From positions 124,001 to 188,000 of the forward strand of contig CAVOQT010000015.1 in NCBI GenBank assembly GCA_963698405.1: DNA of 64,000 nt, given 5' to 3'. The notes beneath the pieces were generated by a model that was not told the origin of the DNA, ran no database searches, and was given only the letters and a program-made list of their open reading frames with translations. Of the stretch, positions 50,611 to 59,880 are shown in pieces; position 1 is the first letter of the stretch; each line of letters begins with the position of its first letter. The DNA comes from SHZI01 sp963698405. GTDB lineage: Bacteria; Pseudomonadota; Gammaproteobacteria; Steroidobacterales; GCA-2729495. The position numbers and the translations under genes were made by a program.

Positions 50611-50859
50611 ATGGGCGAACAGCAGCGAATCAAGGACTTTATCCTCAGTAACTTCCTGTTTACCGACGATGCGAATGCGATAAGCAACGATGCCTCCCTT
50701 ATCGGCCAGGGTGTGATCGACTCGACGGGCATTCTTGAGGTCATTGTCTTTCTGGAAACAGAGTTTTCGATCAAGATCAGTGACGAGGAGATGACTCCCG
50801 AAAATTTTGACTCGATTGACGCCATCGCGGCCTTTGTAGACAGAGTGCGCACCAAGTAG
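50611..50859 (+). CDS. Acyl carrier protein
   Basis: The protein is 82 aa from the ATG at 50611 (MGEQQRIKDFIL). The phosphopantetheine attachment Ser38 lies in GVIDSTGILEVIVFLE, and the rest is the acidic four-helix ACP pattern. It is a dedicated carrier rather than the fatty-acid AcpP. The next gene, 18 bp away, is an AMP ligase that could load it. The PPTase at 38.7 kb could make it holo. Confidence 0.92.
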   Translation: MGEQQRIKDFILSNFLFTDDANAISNDASLIGQGVIDSTGILEVIVFLETEFSIKISDEEMTPENFDSIDAIAAFVDRVRTK

Positions 50860-50877
50860 CCAGTTGGCACCATCGAT

Positions 50878-52392
50878 ATGGACTCGCTGCCGGAAACATT
50901 AGGAAGACAGGCCCGGGAGCAACCCGGATCTTTGGCCATCGTGGACGGCGTCCAGAGACTGACTTACGCTCAGCTCTACGAAATGGCCTGCATTGTTGCA
51001 AGCCGTCTCTGCAAATACGGCATATCGCCCGGTGACCGTATTGCAATGCTGCTATCAAATTCCCCGCAGGCGGTAGCGCTGGTCTATGGAACCTGGCTGG
51101 TGGGCGGCGTCATCGTGCCACTCAATCCGCAGGCACGTGGACAGGAAGCATGCGCTCTGGCGCAACATGCCGGTGCACGGATTATCGTTTGTGAGCCAGG
51201 CTACCGGGATCTCGATGCTGTTGCCGGCGCAGCTGAAGCCAGCAACATGATGGCGGTAATGATCGCTGACCTCGCAGCTGCCGGAGATACCGCAGCCCCC
51301 GCAGCAGCAGCACTGAATGCTGACGATCTTGCCATGTTGCTTTACACATCCGGCACCACGGGTCACCCGAAAGCGGTGATGCTTTCGCACGGGAACATCA
51401 GCGCCAATGTTGCCGCAATCATCAATTATCTGGAACTGACACGCGAAGACCGTGTGCTTTCCGTACTGCCGTTCAACTATTCCTATGGAAGCTCGGTACT
51501 GCACACGCATCTGGCAGTCGGCGCAACGATCGTACTGGAGAAAAACCTGGTCTTCCCGCATGTGATTGCCGAGACCATGGTGAGAGAGAGAGTTACCGGG
51601 TTCCCGGGCGTACCCTCGACTTTCGCCTTGCTGTTATCGCGGGTAGATCTGGCGGGGATGCGGCTGGACTCGCTCCGTTACGTCACGCAGGCCGGTGCCG
51701 CGATGACAACCACACTGGTCGACAGGCTGCGGAGAGCGCTGCCGCAGACCCAGATCTTCATCATGTATGGCCAGACTGAGGCAACCGCCCGTCTCAGCTA
51801 CGTACCGCCGGACCGGCTGCGTGACAAACCAGGCTCAGCCGGAATACCGGTATCCGGCGTTGAGATTGAAATCCGTGACGAGCAGCGCCGCAGACTCAAG
51901 CCATACGATACCGGTGACGTGTGGGTCCGCGGGCCCAATGTCATGCTGGGCTATTGGCGGGATGAGACTGCTACTCGCGAAGTACTGGTCGACGGCTGGC
52001 TAAAAACCGGCGACATCGGTTATCTCGATGATGAGGGATTCCTGTTTCTGGTCGGTCGCCGCAGCGATATCATAAAAACCGGTGCACATCGCGTCCACCC
52101 CGGCGAAATCGAGGAGGTGATCGCCGGGCTGACAGGGGTGAGCGAAGTTGCCGTAGCGGGAATCGATGATGAGCTGCTCGGTCAGACGATCGCAGCCTGG
52201 ATCGTACCGGAACCGGGGCGCGACATCAGCGTCGAGAGAATCAAGGCGCGGTGTCGGGACATGCTGGCAAGCTACAAGATCCCCAAACAGGTACAGATTG
52301 TTGCCACCCTGCCCCGCACCGCCTCCGGGAAACTGCGCCGTATTGAACTATCTTCCCCGCAACCGACCACAAGCACGAAGGAAGTCCATTGA
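50878..52392 (+). CDS. AMP-forming acyl-CoA/acyl-ACP ligase, exosortase-cluster type
   Basis: The protein is 504 aa, an ANL-superfamily adenylating enzyme. The P-loop YTSGTTGHPK is at 156-165, the adenine site has MYGQTEATARLSY, the hinge is KTGDIGYLDDEGFL with GRRSDIIKTGAHRV, and the catalytic C-terminal Lys is in RTASGKLRR. It resembles the exosortase-associated ligases known from XrtA loci. The pocket cannot be read for the substrate. It probably activates an acid for transfer to the adjacent carrier protein. The stop overlaps the next start as TTGA. Confidence 0.9.
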   Translation: MDSLPETLGRQAREQPGSLAIVDGVQRLTYAQLYEMACIVASRLCKYGISPGDRIAMLLSNSPQAVALVYGTWLVGGVIVPLNPQARGQEACALAQHAGARIIVCEPGYRDLDAVAGAAEASNMMAVMIADLAAAGDTAAPAAAALNADDLAMLLYTSGTTGHPKAVMLSHGNISANVAAIINYLELTREDRVLSVLPFNYSYGSSVLHTHLAVGATIVLEKNLVFPHVIAETMVRERVTGFPGVPSTFALLLSRVDLAGMRLDSLRYVTQAGAAMTTTLVDRLRRALPQTQIFIMYGQTEATARLSYVPPDRLRDKPGSAGIPVSGVEIEIRDEQRRRLKPYDTGDVWVRGPNVMLGYWRDETATREVLVDGWLKTGDIGYLDDEGFLFLVGRRSDIIKTGAHRVHPGEIEEVIAGLTGVSEVAVAGIDDELLGQTIAAWIVPEPGRDISVERIKARCRDMLASYKIPKQVQIVATLPRTASGKLRRIELSSPQPTTSTKEVH

Positions 52393-53372
52393 ACACCCTA
52401 GACGCTACGGTACTGGATCTTGATCTGGAACAGGAAGCCACGCGCATCGCATCCCGACTGCGCGAAATCACGGCGAAGACATTGCATCGACGCGGCCTGG
52501 TCGTGGCCATTTCCGGCGGCATTGACAGCTCGGTATCCTTTGCGCTGGCCGTTCGCGCACTCGGGCCAGACCGCATCCTGGGGCTGATCCTGCCCGAACA
52601 GGATTCCTCGGATGACAGCGCGGTACGCGCCACACTTCTCGCCCGTCATCTGGGCGTCAAGTTTGAAACTTTCAATATCGCAGCCACACTCGAAGCCATC
52701 GGCTGCTATCGCTGGCGGGATGAGGCGGTACGCTCCGTAATCCCGACATACACCACAGGCTGGCGCATGAAGATCGTCATTTCTGGTGGAATCAGCGGCC
52801 GGATCAACCACTTCAGAATTATCGCCCAGGCGCCCGACGGCACAGTGATCGAGGAATCACTTGGACTCAAGCCATATCTGCAGATCGTCGCAGCTACAAA
52901 TTTCAAACAGAGAATTCGCAAGACGCTCGAGTATTTTCATGCCGACCGCCTGAATTATGCGGTCGTCGGCACTCCGAACCGGCTTGAGTATGACCAGGGG
53001 TTTTTCGTCAAGAACGGCGATGGAGCAGCCGACCTAAAGCCCATCGCTCATCTCTACAAGTCCCAGGTCTATGCCATGGCACGTCATCTCGGTCTGCCCG
53101 AACGCGTGTGTGCTGCGGTTCCGACCACCGACACCTACAGTCTCGCGCAGGGTCAGGACGAATTCTATTTCGCCCTGCCCTATGCACAGATGGATATCGC
53201 CCTGTGGGCACTCAATCACAATCGGCCGGCGCGCGAACTGGCATCGGCCATTGGCGTTGACGAAGCGACTGCTGAAGCCGTCTATGCCGATATCCGCGCC
53301 AAGCGCCAGACAACCCGCTACCTGCATATGCCGCCAGTATTGGCAGGCGAGGTACCGGAACTGGACAGCTGA
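52389..53372 (+). CDS. NAD synthase-like ATP pyrophosphatase (NadE family), probably an amide-forming enzyme of the glycan locus
   Basis: The protein is 327 aa with a TTG start overlapping the ligase stop. The PP-loop SGGIDSS (42-48) and the NadE blocks NFKQRIRKTLEYF, VVGTPNRLEYDQGFFVKNGDGAADLKPIAHLYKSQ (read in two parts) are clear. The usual NadE substrate motif near PGQTDE is replaced by SLAQGQDEFYFALPY. There is no glutaminase/CN-hydrolase domain. Position between an ACP ligase and an asparagine synthase argues for a specialised role, perhaps amidation of a sugar acid or acyl chain, rather than cofactor synthesis. A plain NadE role cannot be excluded. Confidence 0.75.
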   Translation: MNTLDATVLDLDLEQEATRIASRLREITAKTLHRRGLVVAISGGIDSSVSFALAVRALGPDRILGLILPEQDSSDDSAVRATLLARHLGVKFETFNIAATLEAIGCYRWRDEAVRSVIPTYTTGWRMKIVISGGISGRINHFRIIAQAPDGTVIEESLGLKPYLQIVAATNFKQRIRKTLEYFHADRLNYAVVGTPNRLEYDQGFFVKNGDGAADLKPIAHLYKSQVYAMARHLGLPERVCAAVPTTDTYSLAQGQDEFYFALPYAQMDIALWALNHNRPARELASAIGVDEATAEAVYADIRAKRQTTRYLHMPPVLAGEVPELDS

Positions 53373-53393
53373 GAAGCAGGCTGGTCCCGCAGG

Positions 53394-55322
53394 ATGTGTG
53401 GAATCGCCGGAATCTTTTCTCCGCCGGGGGAGCGGCCGTCAGAGCGGCCGGATCTCGAGCGGATGATTCATACCCTGCGGCACCGTGGGCCGGACGGTTT
53501 CGGGTACCACCTGGCGCCCGGCATCGGCCTCGCACACGCGCGCCTGAGCATCATTGACCTCACCACCGGCGACCAGCCCATTCACAACGAATCAGGCACG
53601 GTCTCGGTCGTGTTCAACGGCGAGATTTTCAACTACCTGGAACTCAGAGCGGAACTGGAGGCGCGTGGCCACCGCTTCTACACCACATCGGACACCGAAG
53701 TGCTGGTGCACCTCTATGAGGACTTCGGTGAGCGCTTTGTAGAGCATCTGAACGGACAGTTTGCGATCGCCTTGTGGGACGCACCGGCACGTCGCCTGAT
53801 ACTGGCACGCGACCGGGTCGGTATCAGGCCACTCTTCTACGCATGGTCGCGGCAGCGGCTGCTATTCGGTTCCGAGGTCAAGGCGATACTGGCGGAAGGC
53901 AGTTTGACGCCGCGCCTGGATGTCCAGAGCCTGATTGAAACCTTCAGTTACTGGTGCCCCCTGGAAGGCCGTTCCGCCTTCGAAGGGGTACATGCCCTGC
54001 CCCCCGGGCATCTGATGGTTATCGAAGGCACGCAAAGCAGGATCACACGCTACTGGGACTGGGACTTCAGCAACCCGGCTCCTCCCGGGGGCAATCACCA
54101 GGATCGCGTCGAGGAACTGCGCGCATTGCTCGAGGACGCCGTGCGCCTGCAGCTGCGCTCCGACGTCCCGGTCGGCGCCTACCTCAGCGGCGGGCTGGAC
54201 TCATCCGCGATTACAAGCATTACCCAGCGTATCACCCGCCAGCCAGTGCGGGCCTTCTCGCTGACCTTCGAGGATGCCGAATTCGACGAGGGTGATTTCC
54301 AGCGCCTGATGGGTAAAGCGCTGGGTGTCGAACGTACCGAGTTCTGTTGCAAACACGGCGACATCGCTGCGGCTTTCAGTCAGGCAATTCGGCATATCGA
54401 GGCGCCGATGGTACGCACAGCACCGGTGCCCCTGATGTTGCTGGCACAGCGGGTACGGGAGGCTGGCTATAAGGTGGTTCTCACGGGTGAAGGTGCCGAT
54501 GAGGTATTCGCCGGCTACGACCTGTTCCGCGAGGCGAAGATTCGGCGCTGGATTGCACGTAATCCTGACTCGGCATGGCGCGGACGTTTGCTTGAACGGC
54601 TATATCCCTACCTGGCCAACTCACCGACCCGCAGCCAGGCCTTCGCCAAGCAGTTCTTCGCCGCCGGGACGGAGGACCCGAAACACACCGCTTTCGCCCA
54701 CCTGCCGCGGATCCGGACGACGCAGCGCAGTCTGCAGTTCCTGTCGGCAGATCTGCGTGAAGAGGCCCGCAAGTTTGATGCAGCCGCAGCACTGGCTAGC
54801 ACGTTTCCACGGGTCACCCCGGCCTGGCCACCGCTGGGCAGAGATCAGTACATTGAGGCTCACACGCTGATGTCTGGTTACCTGCTCAGCACCCAGGGCG
54901 ACCGGATGGCCATGGCCAACTCCATCGAAGGCCGCTTCCCCTATCTCGACCACCGCGTCATCGAATTCGCCTGTCGCCTGCCGCCCTCGAGCAAACTGTC
55001 CGGACTGCGGGAAAAGCACATCCTCAAGCAGGCTGTGGCACCCTGGGTGCCGGACGAGATCCGTGCGCGGGTAAAGCAGCCCTACCGTTCACCAGACAGC
55101 CAGAGCTTTTTTGCCGCCGGGCAACCGCACCCGCTGGTTGTCGAAATGCTTGAACCGGGCCGGGTTCGCGATGCCGGCTACTTCGACCCGCTTGCAGTGG
55201 CTCGTCTGGTCGAAAAATGTCGAAGCGGCAAAGCCATCGGCTTTGGTGACAACATGGCCTTCGTCGGCATTCTCTCCACCATGACTCTGCACGCGACCTT
55301 CATCGCCGCAGGGACCACCTGA
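53394..55322 (+). CDS. Asparagine synthase-type glutamine amidotransferase (exosortase-associated)
   Basis: The protein is 642 aa. The class II glutaminase domain begins with the nucleophile Cys2 (MCGIAGIF), with RHRGPDGFG and FNGEIFNYLELRAEL following (residues 1-200). The synthetase domain has the PP-loop YLSGGLDSSAI and LTGEGADEVFAGYD. Enzymes of this kind amidate carboxyl groups in surface polysaccharides, and a closely similar family belongs to XrtA EPS clusters. It is 21 bp downstream of the NadE-like gene. A role in free asparagine synthesis is less likely in this setting. Confidence 0.88.
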   Translation: MCGIAGIFSPPGERPSERPDLERMIHTLRHRGPDGFGYHLAPGIGLAHARLSIIDLTTGDQPIHNESGTVSVVFNGEIFNYLELRAELEARGHRFYTTSDTEVLVHLYEDFGERFVEHLNGQFAIALWDAPARRLILARDRVGIRPLFYAWSRQRLLFGSEVKAILAEGSLTPRLDVQSLIETFSYWCPLEGRSAFEGVHALPPGHLMVIEGTQSRITRYWDWDFSNPAPPGGNHQDRVEELRALLEDAVRLQLRSDVPVGAYLSGGLDSSAITSITQRITRQPVRAFSLTFEDAEFDEGDFQRLMGKALGVERTEFCCKHGDIAAAFSQAIRHIEAPMVRTAPVPLMLLAQRVREAGYKVVLTGEGADEVFAGYDLFREAKIRRWIARNPDSAWRGRLLERLYPYLANSPTRSQAFAKQFFAAGTEDPKHTAFAHLPRIRTTQRSLQFLSADLREEARKFDAAAALASTFPRVTPAWPPLGRDQYIEAHTLMSGYLLSTQGDRMAMANSIEGRFPYLDHRVIEFACRLPPSSKLSGLREKHILKQAVAPWVPDEIRARVKQPYRSPDSQSFFAAGQPHPLVVEMLEPGRVRDAGYFDPLAVARLVEKCRSGKAIGFGDNMAFVGILSTMTLHATFIAAGTT

Positions 55323-55338
55323 TTACAGGTCCACAGCC

Positions 55339-56736
55339 ATGGTGAGCGCAGTTGCCACACAACTTCTGAACAGCAGTCCGGTCTGGTTGCAAAACTGCGC
55401 AATCAGCGCGTATGGCTGGCAGTTGCGCCGGCAGCGATATGGCGGCGAGTTCCGCAGTATCCGTGCCGAACTCGAGCGCAGTGACTGCTACAGCACATCC
55501 GAGCTTGCCGAACTACAGACGCGCCTCCTCAGATCAATGCTGAGCCATGCGGTCAGCACCGTGCCTTACTACCAGCAGCAATGCGGGCTGGATCCAGCCC
55601 GGTTCAGATCGATGAGCGCTGAAGAGATGCTTGCTGCATTTCCGATTCTGCCGAAATCAAGACTGCGGGCCATGCCGGCACAGTTTGTCGCGGCGACAGC
55701 AGTGGCCACCGTTGAGATCCAGACCAGCGGCTCAACCGGCAGCCCGCTGAAAGTCACTACGACCAGCACCGCCATCCAGCGCAACTATGCGTTTTTCGCC
55801 CGCTTCCTGGGCTGGCACGGGGTGAGTCCCTTTGATGAGAGTGCAACCTTCGCCGGCCGGCTGTTCAGTGCATCGGGCCGGGGCAGAAATACGCCATGGC
55901 GGCGCAACGCCGCCATGCACGATACGCTGTTTTCCTCATACAACCTGAGCGATGCAAATATCCCCGCATACATCCGTGAACTTGAAAGAAGGCAGCCGGT
56001 TTTCATCGACTCATACCCTTCGTCCGTCTACCGGATAGCCAGTTTCCTGAAATCCCGCGGGCAGCAGCACCGGATACACCCGAAGCTGATCGTCACTTCC
56101 TCGGAAACCCTGCTGGATTCCCAGCGGGAGACCATCGAAGAGGTGTTCTGTTGTCCGGTGCGCGACCAGTACGGCAGCGCCGAGATGGCCGGGTTTTTCG
56201 CCGAGTGCGAGCACGGTCGTTATCATGTTGCCCCGGAGTACGGCATCGTTGAAATCGTCGACGCTGATAGCGCACCAGTACCGGTTGGCGAGATGGGCGA
56301 ACTGTGCCTGACCGGCTTGATCAATCCCGCCATGCCGCTGATTCGCTATCTGATCGGCGATGTCGGCCGACTCTCCGACATCTCCTGTGCCTGCGGACGA
56401 CAGGCACAGGTCGTGGAATCGATTGAAGGTCGCATCGATGATGTGATCATCACGCCCTCCGGCCGCCATGTCGGACGTCTCGACCCGGCCTTCAAGGGCG
56501 TGACTGGCATCCGTGAAAGCCAGATCCTGCAGACGGCCCGGGATCAGGTTGTGGTGCGCATCGTCAGTGATGACCGCAGCCAGGTGAACGGCGCGGGCCT
56601 GGTCAGCAATCTCACCGAAAGAATCGGCACTGATGTTCGCATTACCATCGAGTTCGTCGAGAGCATCGATAAGGAAGCAAACGGCAAGTTCCGTTCGGTG
56701 AAAAGCCTGCTGCCAAAGACACATCAGGTCAGTTGA
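55339..56736 (+). CDS. PaaK/CapK-like adenylate-forming ligase
   Basis: The protein is 465 aa and similar to the phenylacetate-CoA ligase/CapK group found in capsule loci. The ATP loop TSGSTGSPLKV is at 129-139. DQYGSAEMAGFFAECEHGRYH, with the Cys-rich tail GDVGRLSDISCACGRQ, and the C-terminal EGRIDDVII block follow. It would activate an acid that decorates the polysaccharide. It starts 16 bp after the amidotransferase stop, and its stop overlaps the capA start. Confidence 0.85.
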   Translation: MVSAVATQLLNSSPVWLQNCAISAYGWQLRRQRYGGEFRSIRAELERSDCYSTSELAELQTRLLRSMLSHAVSTVPYYQQQCGLDPARFRSMSAEEMLAAFPILPKSRLRAMPAQFVAATAVATVEIQTSGSTGSPLKVTTTSTAIQRNYAFFARFLGWHGVSPFDESATFAGRLFSASGRGRNTPWRRNAAMHDTLFSSYNLSDANIPAYIRELERRQPVFIDSYPSSVYRIASFLKSRGQQHRIHPKLIVTSSETLLDSQRETIEEVFCCPVRDQYGSAEMAGFFAECEHGRYHVAPEYGIVEIVDADSAPVPVGEMGELCLTGLINPAMPLIRYLIGDVGRLSDISCACGRQAQVVESIEGRIDDVIITPSGRHVGRLDPAFKGVTGIRESQILQTARDQVVVRIVSDDRSQVNGAGLVSNLTERIGTDVRITIEFVESIDKEANGKFRSVKSLLPKTHQVS

Positions 56737-57809
56737 TGATTCGGTCCATGGTCAGGCTGGCAGCAGTCGGGGATGTCTGCCCCGGCGATCACTATTTCAG
56801 TTTCGGTCACGGTGCCGGTTCACTGTCCGCGAGACAGCGCCGGCAGGCGCTCAAGGCTTTGTCACCAGCGCTACAAAATTCTGATATCGCACTGTGCAAC
56901 CTCGAAGGGGTACTCAGTTTGCACAGCAACGTGCCTGATCCGGTTGAGGGCCGGGTGTTTCGCGGTCCGCCTGACTGGGCCATAGCGCTACGTGAAGCCG
57001 GCTTTACGGCGGTCAGTGTTGCCAACAATCATTCCTTGCAGCATGGCATCGAGGCGTTCTGGCACACGGTGGAGGCATGCCGCCAGGCGGGGCTTGATGT
57101 CGTCGGACTCGCCGACGAAAGCGGACTACCCCAACCGGTGATGCGAACATTTGGCGCGTTCCACGTTGCTCTCCTCGGCGCCTCGCTTGTGCCTGACCCC
57201 CGGCGGACACCAGCAATCAGCTATGCGGCACCGGAGCGCGGTGCACTGCTGGAACAGATCAGCAGCCTTGCCGCGACCGGTGCATGTGTTGTCATAGCCC
57301 TCCATGCGGGCGAAGAAGGCCGGCTGCTGCCGGACCCTGAAACCATGTCCACGATCGATGCACTCTCGAGCGCCGGTGCACGCCTGATCCTGGTTCATCA
57401 CAGTCATGTTTTTCAGCCGGTATTTCGCCATGGCAACAGCCTGGTTGCTTCCGGCCTCGGCGATTGCCTGTTCGATCTGCACTGGCATCCGGCATTGACC
57501 AGTGCGGCTGCACTGCTGGCCGATATCCCGGCAGAAGGCGATATTCTGGACACGCTGCTGCCATTCCGCCTCACCACAGACATGGAACTGCAACTCCTGA
57601 CTGACGATCACAAGACCCGCTTTCTGCGAACTCTGGACTTGCGCTGCAAACAGCTGCTTGACGGGCGCTCTGGTCAGCGGAACCAGCTTCGGGCACTGCA
57701 GCTCCGCAAGGCGCTCTACTTCCTGATGCACCTTCCACAGGGTGAATCACAACTGAAGCTGCGGTTTCTGGCCACGAAAGTGCGTCGGCGACTGGGACTT
57801 CGGACATGA
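56736..57809 (+). CDS. CapA-family capsule/poly-gamma-glutamate biosynthesis metallophosphatase-like protein
   Basis: The ATG at 56736 overlaps the upstream stop by one base (357 aa). PGA_cap domain motifs are GDVCPGDHYFSFGHG, LCNLEGVL, VANNHSLQHG, IALHAGEEG and LILVHHSHVFQP, giving the usual His/Asp/Asn metal sites. No signal peptide is seen, unlike many CapA proteins. The C-terminal 70 residues (after LPFRLTTDMELQ) are basic and helical. It is translationally coupled to the glycosyltransferase that follows (ATGA). Confidence 0.88.
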   Translation: MIRSMVRLAAVGDVCPGDHYFSFGHGAGSLSARQRRQALKALSPALQNSDIALCNLEGVLSLHSNVPDPVEGRVFRGPPDWAIALREAGFTAVSVANNHSLQHGIEAFWHTVEACRQAGLDVVGLADESGLPQPVMRTFGAFHVALLGASLVPDPRRTPAISYAAPERGALLEQISSLAATGACVVIALHAGEEGRLLPDPETMSTIDALSSAGARLILVHHSHVFQPVFRHGNSLVASGLGDCLFDLHWHPALTSAAALLADIPAEGDILDTLLPFRLTTDMELQLLTDDHKTRFLRTLDLRCKQLLDGRSGQRNQLRALQLRKALYFLMHLPQGESQLKLRFLATKVRRRLGLRT

Positions 57810-58903
57810 AAGTCCTGCATGTACTGCCCAATGCCGGCAGCGGGATCGAAACGTTTGTCACTTCGATGTTGCCCTGCTTCCGTCAGCATGGCATTGAAAC
57901 TCATCTGCTCTATCTGAGCGATGTGATCGCGCCAATTGATGCCGCCGGCAGAGAAGCCCACTCTCTGACCCATATGAACCTTCGTCACGATCCTTTGAAG
58001 ACGGCAACCGGATACCGCAACATGGTTGACGCGCTACGTCCGGATATCGTGCACACGCATTCCATGCTTCCCAGCCTGCTGACTGCCGCCGGACGCAACA
58101 GTGGCGTCCGCCATGTCAGAACCGTTCACGCGCCGTATCCATATTTCTCTGCACGGGACATGCGCTCCGTGATCAAGCGCGAGATCGAAGGAAAGATACT
58201 CAAATACACAGCCTCTACAGTCGTGTGCGTGAGCAACACGGTTGCGAAAAGTCTGCCGTGGCAGCTGCCTGATCCAGCGCTGACGATCTACAATGGGGTG
58301 GGCACGATTCACGCAATGTCCATACGGCACAATCCCGGCAATCTGCTTGTCGTCGCGGCAGGCCGGCTGGAAGCGGAAAAAAACTATCCACGTTTACTCA
58401 AGGCCTTTTCAATGCTGCTGCATGCCGTGCCCACAGCACAACTTGCGATCGCCGGGGAAGGCTCACAGCGCGGGATGCTGGAGGATATGATCCGTAAATT
58501 GCAGATTGAGAAGCACGTCACGCTGCTCGGTCAGGTGACCGACATGACCACACTCTACGAAAAAACAGCCCTGTTTGTATTGAGCTCAGATTATGAGGGT
58601 TTGGGCCTGGCCATCATGGAAGCACTTTGTACCGGCTGTCCGGTAGTGAGCACACCCATCGAATCATCCCGCGAGATCGATACCATTCTTGGCGGCGGGA
58701 TGATTCATTTCGCCAGGGACTTTTCGCCAGGCGCCCTGTCAACAACCATGGAGAATACCCTGCGTAAAGCTTCATCCCCAGATCCGGAGTTCGCGGTGGA
58801 GATATCCGCAATACGAAAACGGCTGTCGGCTGAAAACTGTGCCACGCAATATCTTGATCTGTACAGCAGTATCAATGACCACCAGAAACAGCACGCAACA
58901 TGA
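57806..58903 (+). CDS. Glycosyltransferase family 4
   Basis: The protein is 365 aa of the GT-B fold. The N-terminal domain starts MKVLHVLPNAGSGIETFVTS. The C-terminal nucleotide-sugar domain has AAGRLEAEKNYPRLL, LAIAGEGSQRG, LLGQVTDMTTLYEKTALFVL, and the retaining-enzyme motif SSDYEGLGLAIMEAL (the E-x7-E pair). It is soluble, probably inner-membrane associated. It overlaps capA at its start and the next glycosyltransferase at its end by four bases. Confidence 0.92.
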   Translation: MKVLHVLPNAGSGIETFVTSMLPCFRQHGIETHLLYLSDVIAPIDAAGREAHSLTHMNLRHDPLKTATGYRNMVDALRPDIVHTHSMLPSLLTAAGRNSGVRHVRTVHAPYPYFSARDMRSVIKREIEGKILKYTASTVVCVSNTVAKSLPWQLPDPALTIYNGVGTIHAMSIRHNPGNLLVVAAGRLEAEKNYPRLLKAFSMLLHAVPTAQLAIAGEGSQRGMLEDMIRKLQIEKHVTLLGQVTDMTTLYEKTALFVLSSDYEGLGLAIMEALCTGCPVVSTPIESSREIDTILGGGMIHFARDFSPGALSTTMENTLRKASSPDPEFAVEISAIRKRLSAENCATQYLDLYSSINDHQKQHAT

Positions 58904-59880
58904 GTAGCCATGGCGAACGGCCTGATATACCAACGGTAGCCATCGTCATACCGGCCCGGAATGAGGCGGACTACCTGGGCCGATGCCTGCAAGCGCTGGC
59001 CCTGCAGGACTATCCGGCCGACCATATCGAGATCATCCTGAGCGACAACGGATCGACTGACGCGACCGCAGCGATTGCCCAGGCGCACGGCATCAATGTG
59101 CTCTCGCACCCGCAGGGCCGGGTGGGTGCGGTGCGCAACAGTGGTGCACATGCGACCAGCAGCCAGATCCTGGCTTTCCTGGATGCCGATTGCGTAACGC
59201 GCACCGACTGGCTATCCGCTGCTGTCACTGCTCTGGCAGCTCCGGGAATCGGCGTCACCGGGGGCGGCTATCTCGCGGATTCTCAGGGCACATGGGTACA
59301 GCGTGCCTGGGCAGCGACGACAGCCGCGCCGACTGCCGAAGGCGCCGCCCTGCCAGGCGGCAGCATGGTCGTTCAGCGGGAACTTTTTTCCGCACTCGGC
59401 GGCTTCAATGAACAGCTTTCCGCCGGGGAAGACGACGACTTCTGTCGCCGGGTACGCGATTGCGGCCTCAAGGTACTCGCGGTAGAGGCAAGCTGGGTGA
59501 TACATCTGGGCTATCCGCGGACGCTACGTGCTGTCGCACGCCGGCAGCTTTGGCATGGGAGCTATCAGCTCGATGTCGCTGAGACCTGGCGTGAGCCACA
59601 ATTGCTCATGACACACTCATACGCGCTCGGTTTGCTGACAGTTCTGACTACGCCATGGTCCGGATCTGCAGGCTGGACTGCTGCTGGCTTGCTGCTGGCG
59701 CTACCGGTACTGTTGATGTCCAGCGCCAAGGCAGCTCACCGCCATGACCGGCTCGCAACATTGCTGCGGATGATTCCAGTGGCTACGGCCTTTTATTGCG
59801 GACGGGCACTGGGGCTGTTGAACAACTATCGTCGACTTGCACTATCGAGGACATCACCGCACCAGAGGTCAGAAAAATGA
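58900..59880 (+). CDS. Glycosyltransferase family 2 with C-terminal membrane helices
   Basis: The protein is 326 aa of the GT-A fold: VAIVIPARNEADYLG at the start, LSDNGSTDAT, the metal motif LDADC (near residue 92), GGSMVVQRELFSALGGF and the EDDDFCRR acceptor block. Two to three hydrophobic segments at the end (about 235-305) would hold it in the inner membrane. Overlap with both neighbours shows a tightly packed operon. Confidence 0.92.
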   Translation: MSSHGERPDIPTVAIVIPARNEADYLGRCLQALALQDYPADHIEIILSDNGSTDATAAIAQAHGINVLSHPQGRVGAVRNSGAHATSSQILAFLDADCVTRTDWLSAAVTALAAPGIGVTGGGYLADSQGTWVQRAWAATTAAPTAEGAALPGGSMVVQRELFSALGGFNEQLSAGEDDDFCRRVRDCGLKVLAVEASWVIHLGYPRTLRAVARRQLWHGSYQLDVAETWREPQLLMTHSYALGLLTVLTTPWSGSAGWTAAGLLLALPVLLMSSAKAAHRHDRLATLLRMIPVATAFYCGRALGLLNNYRRLALSRTSPHQRSEK

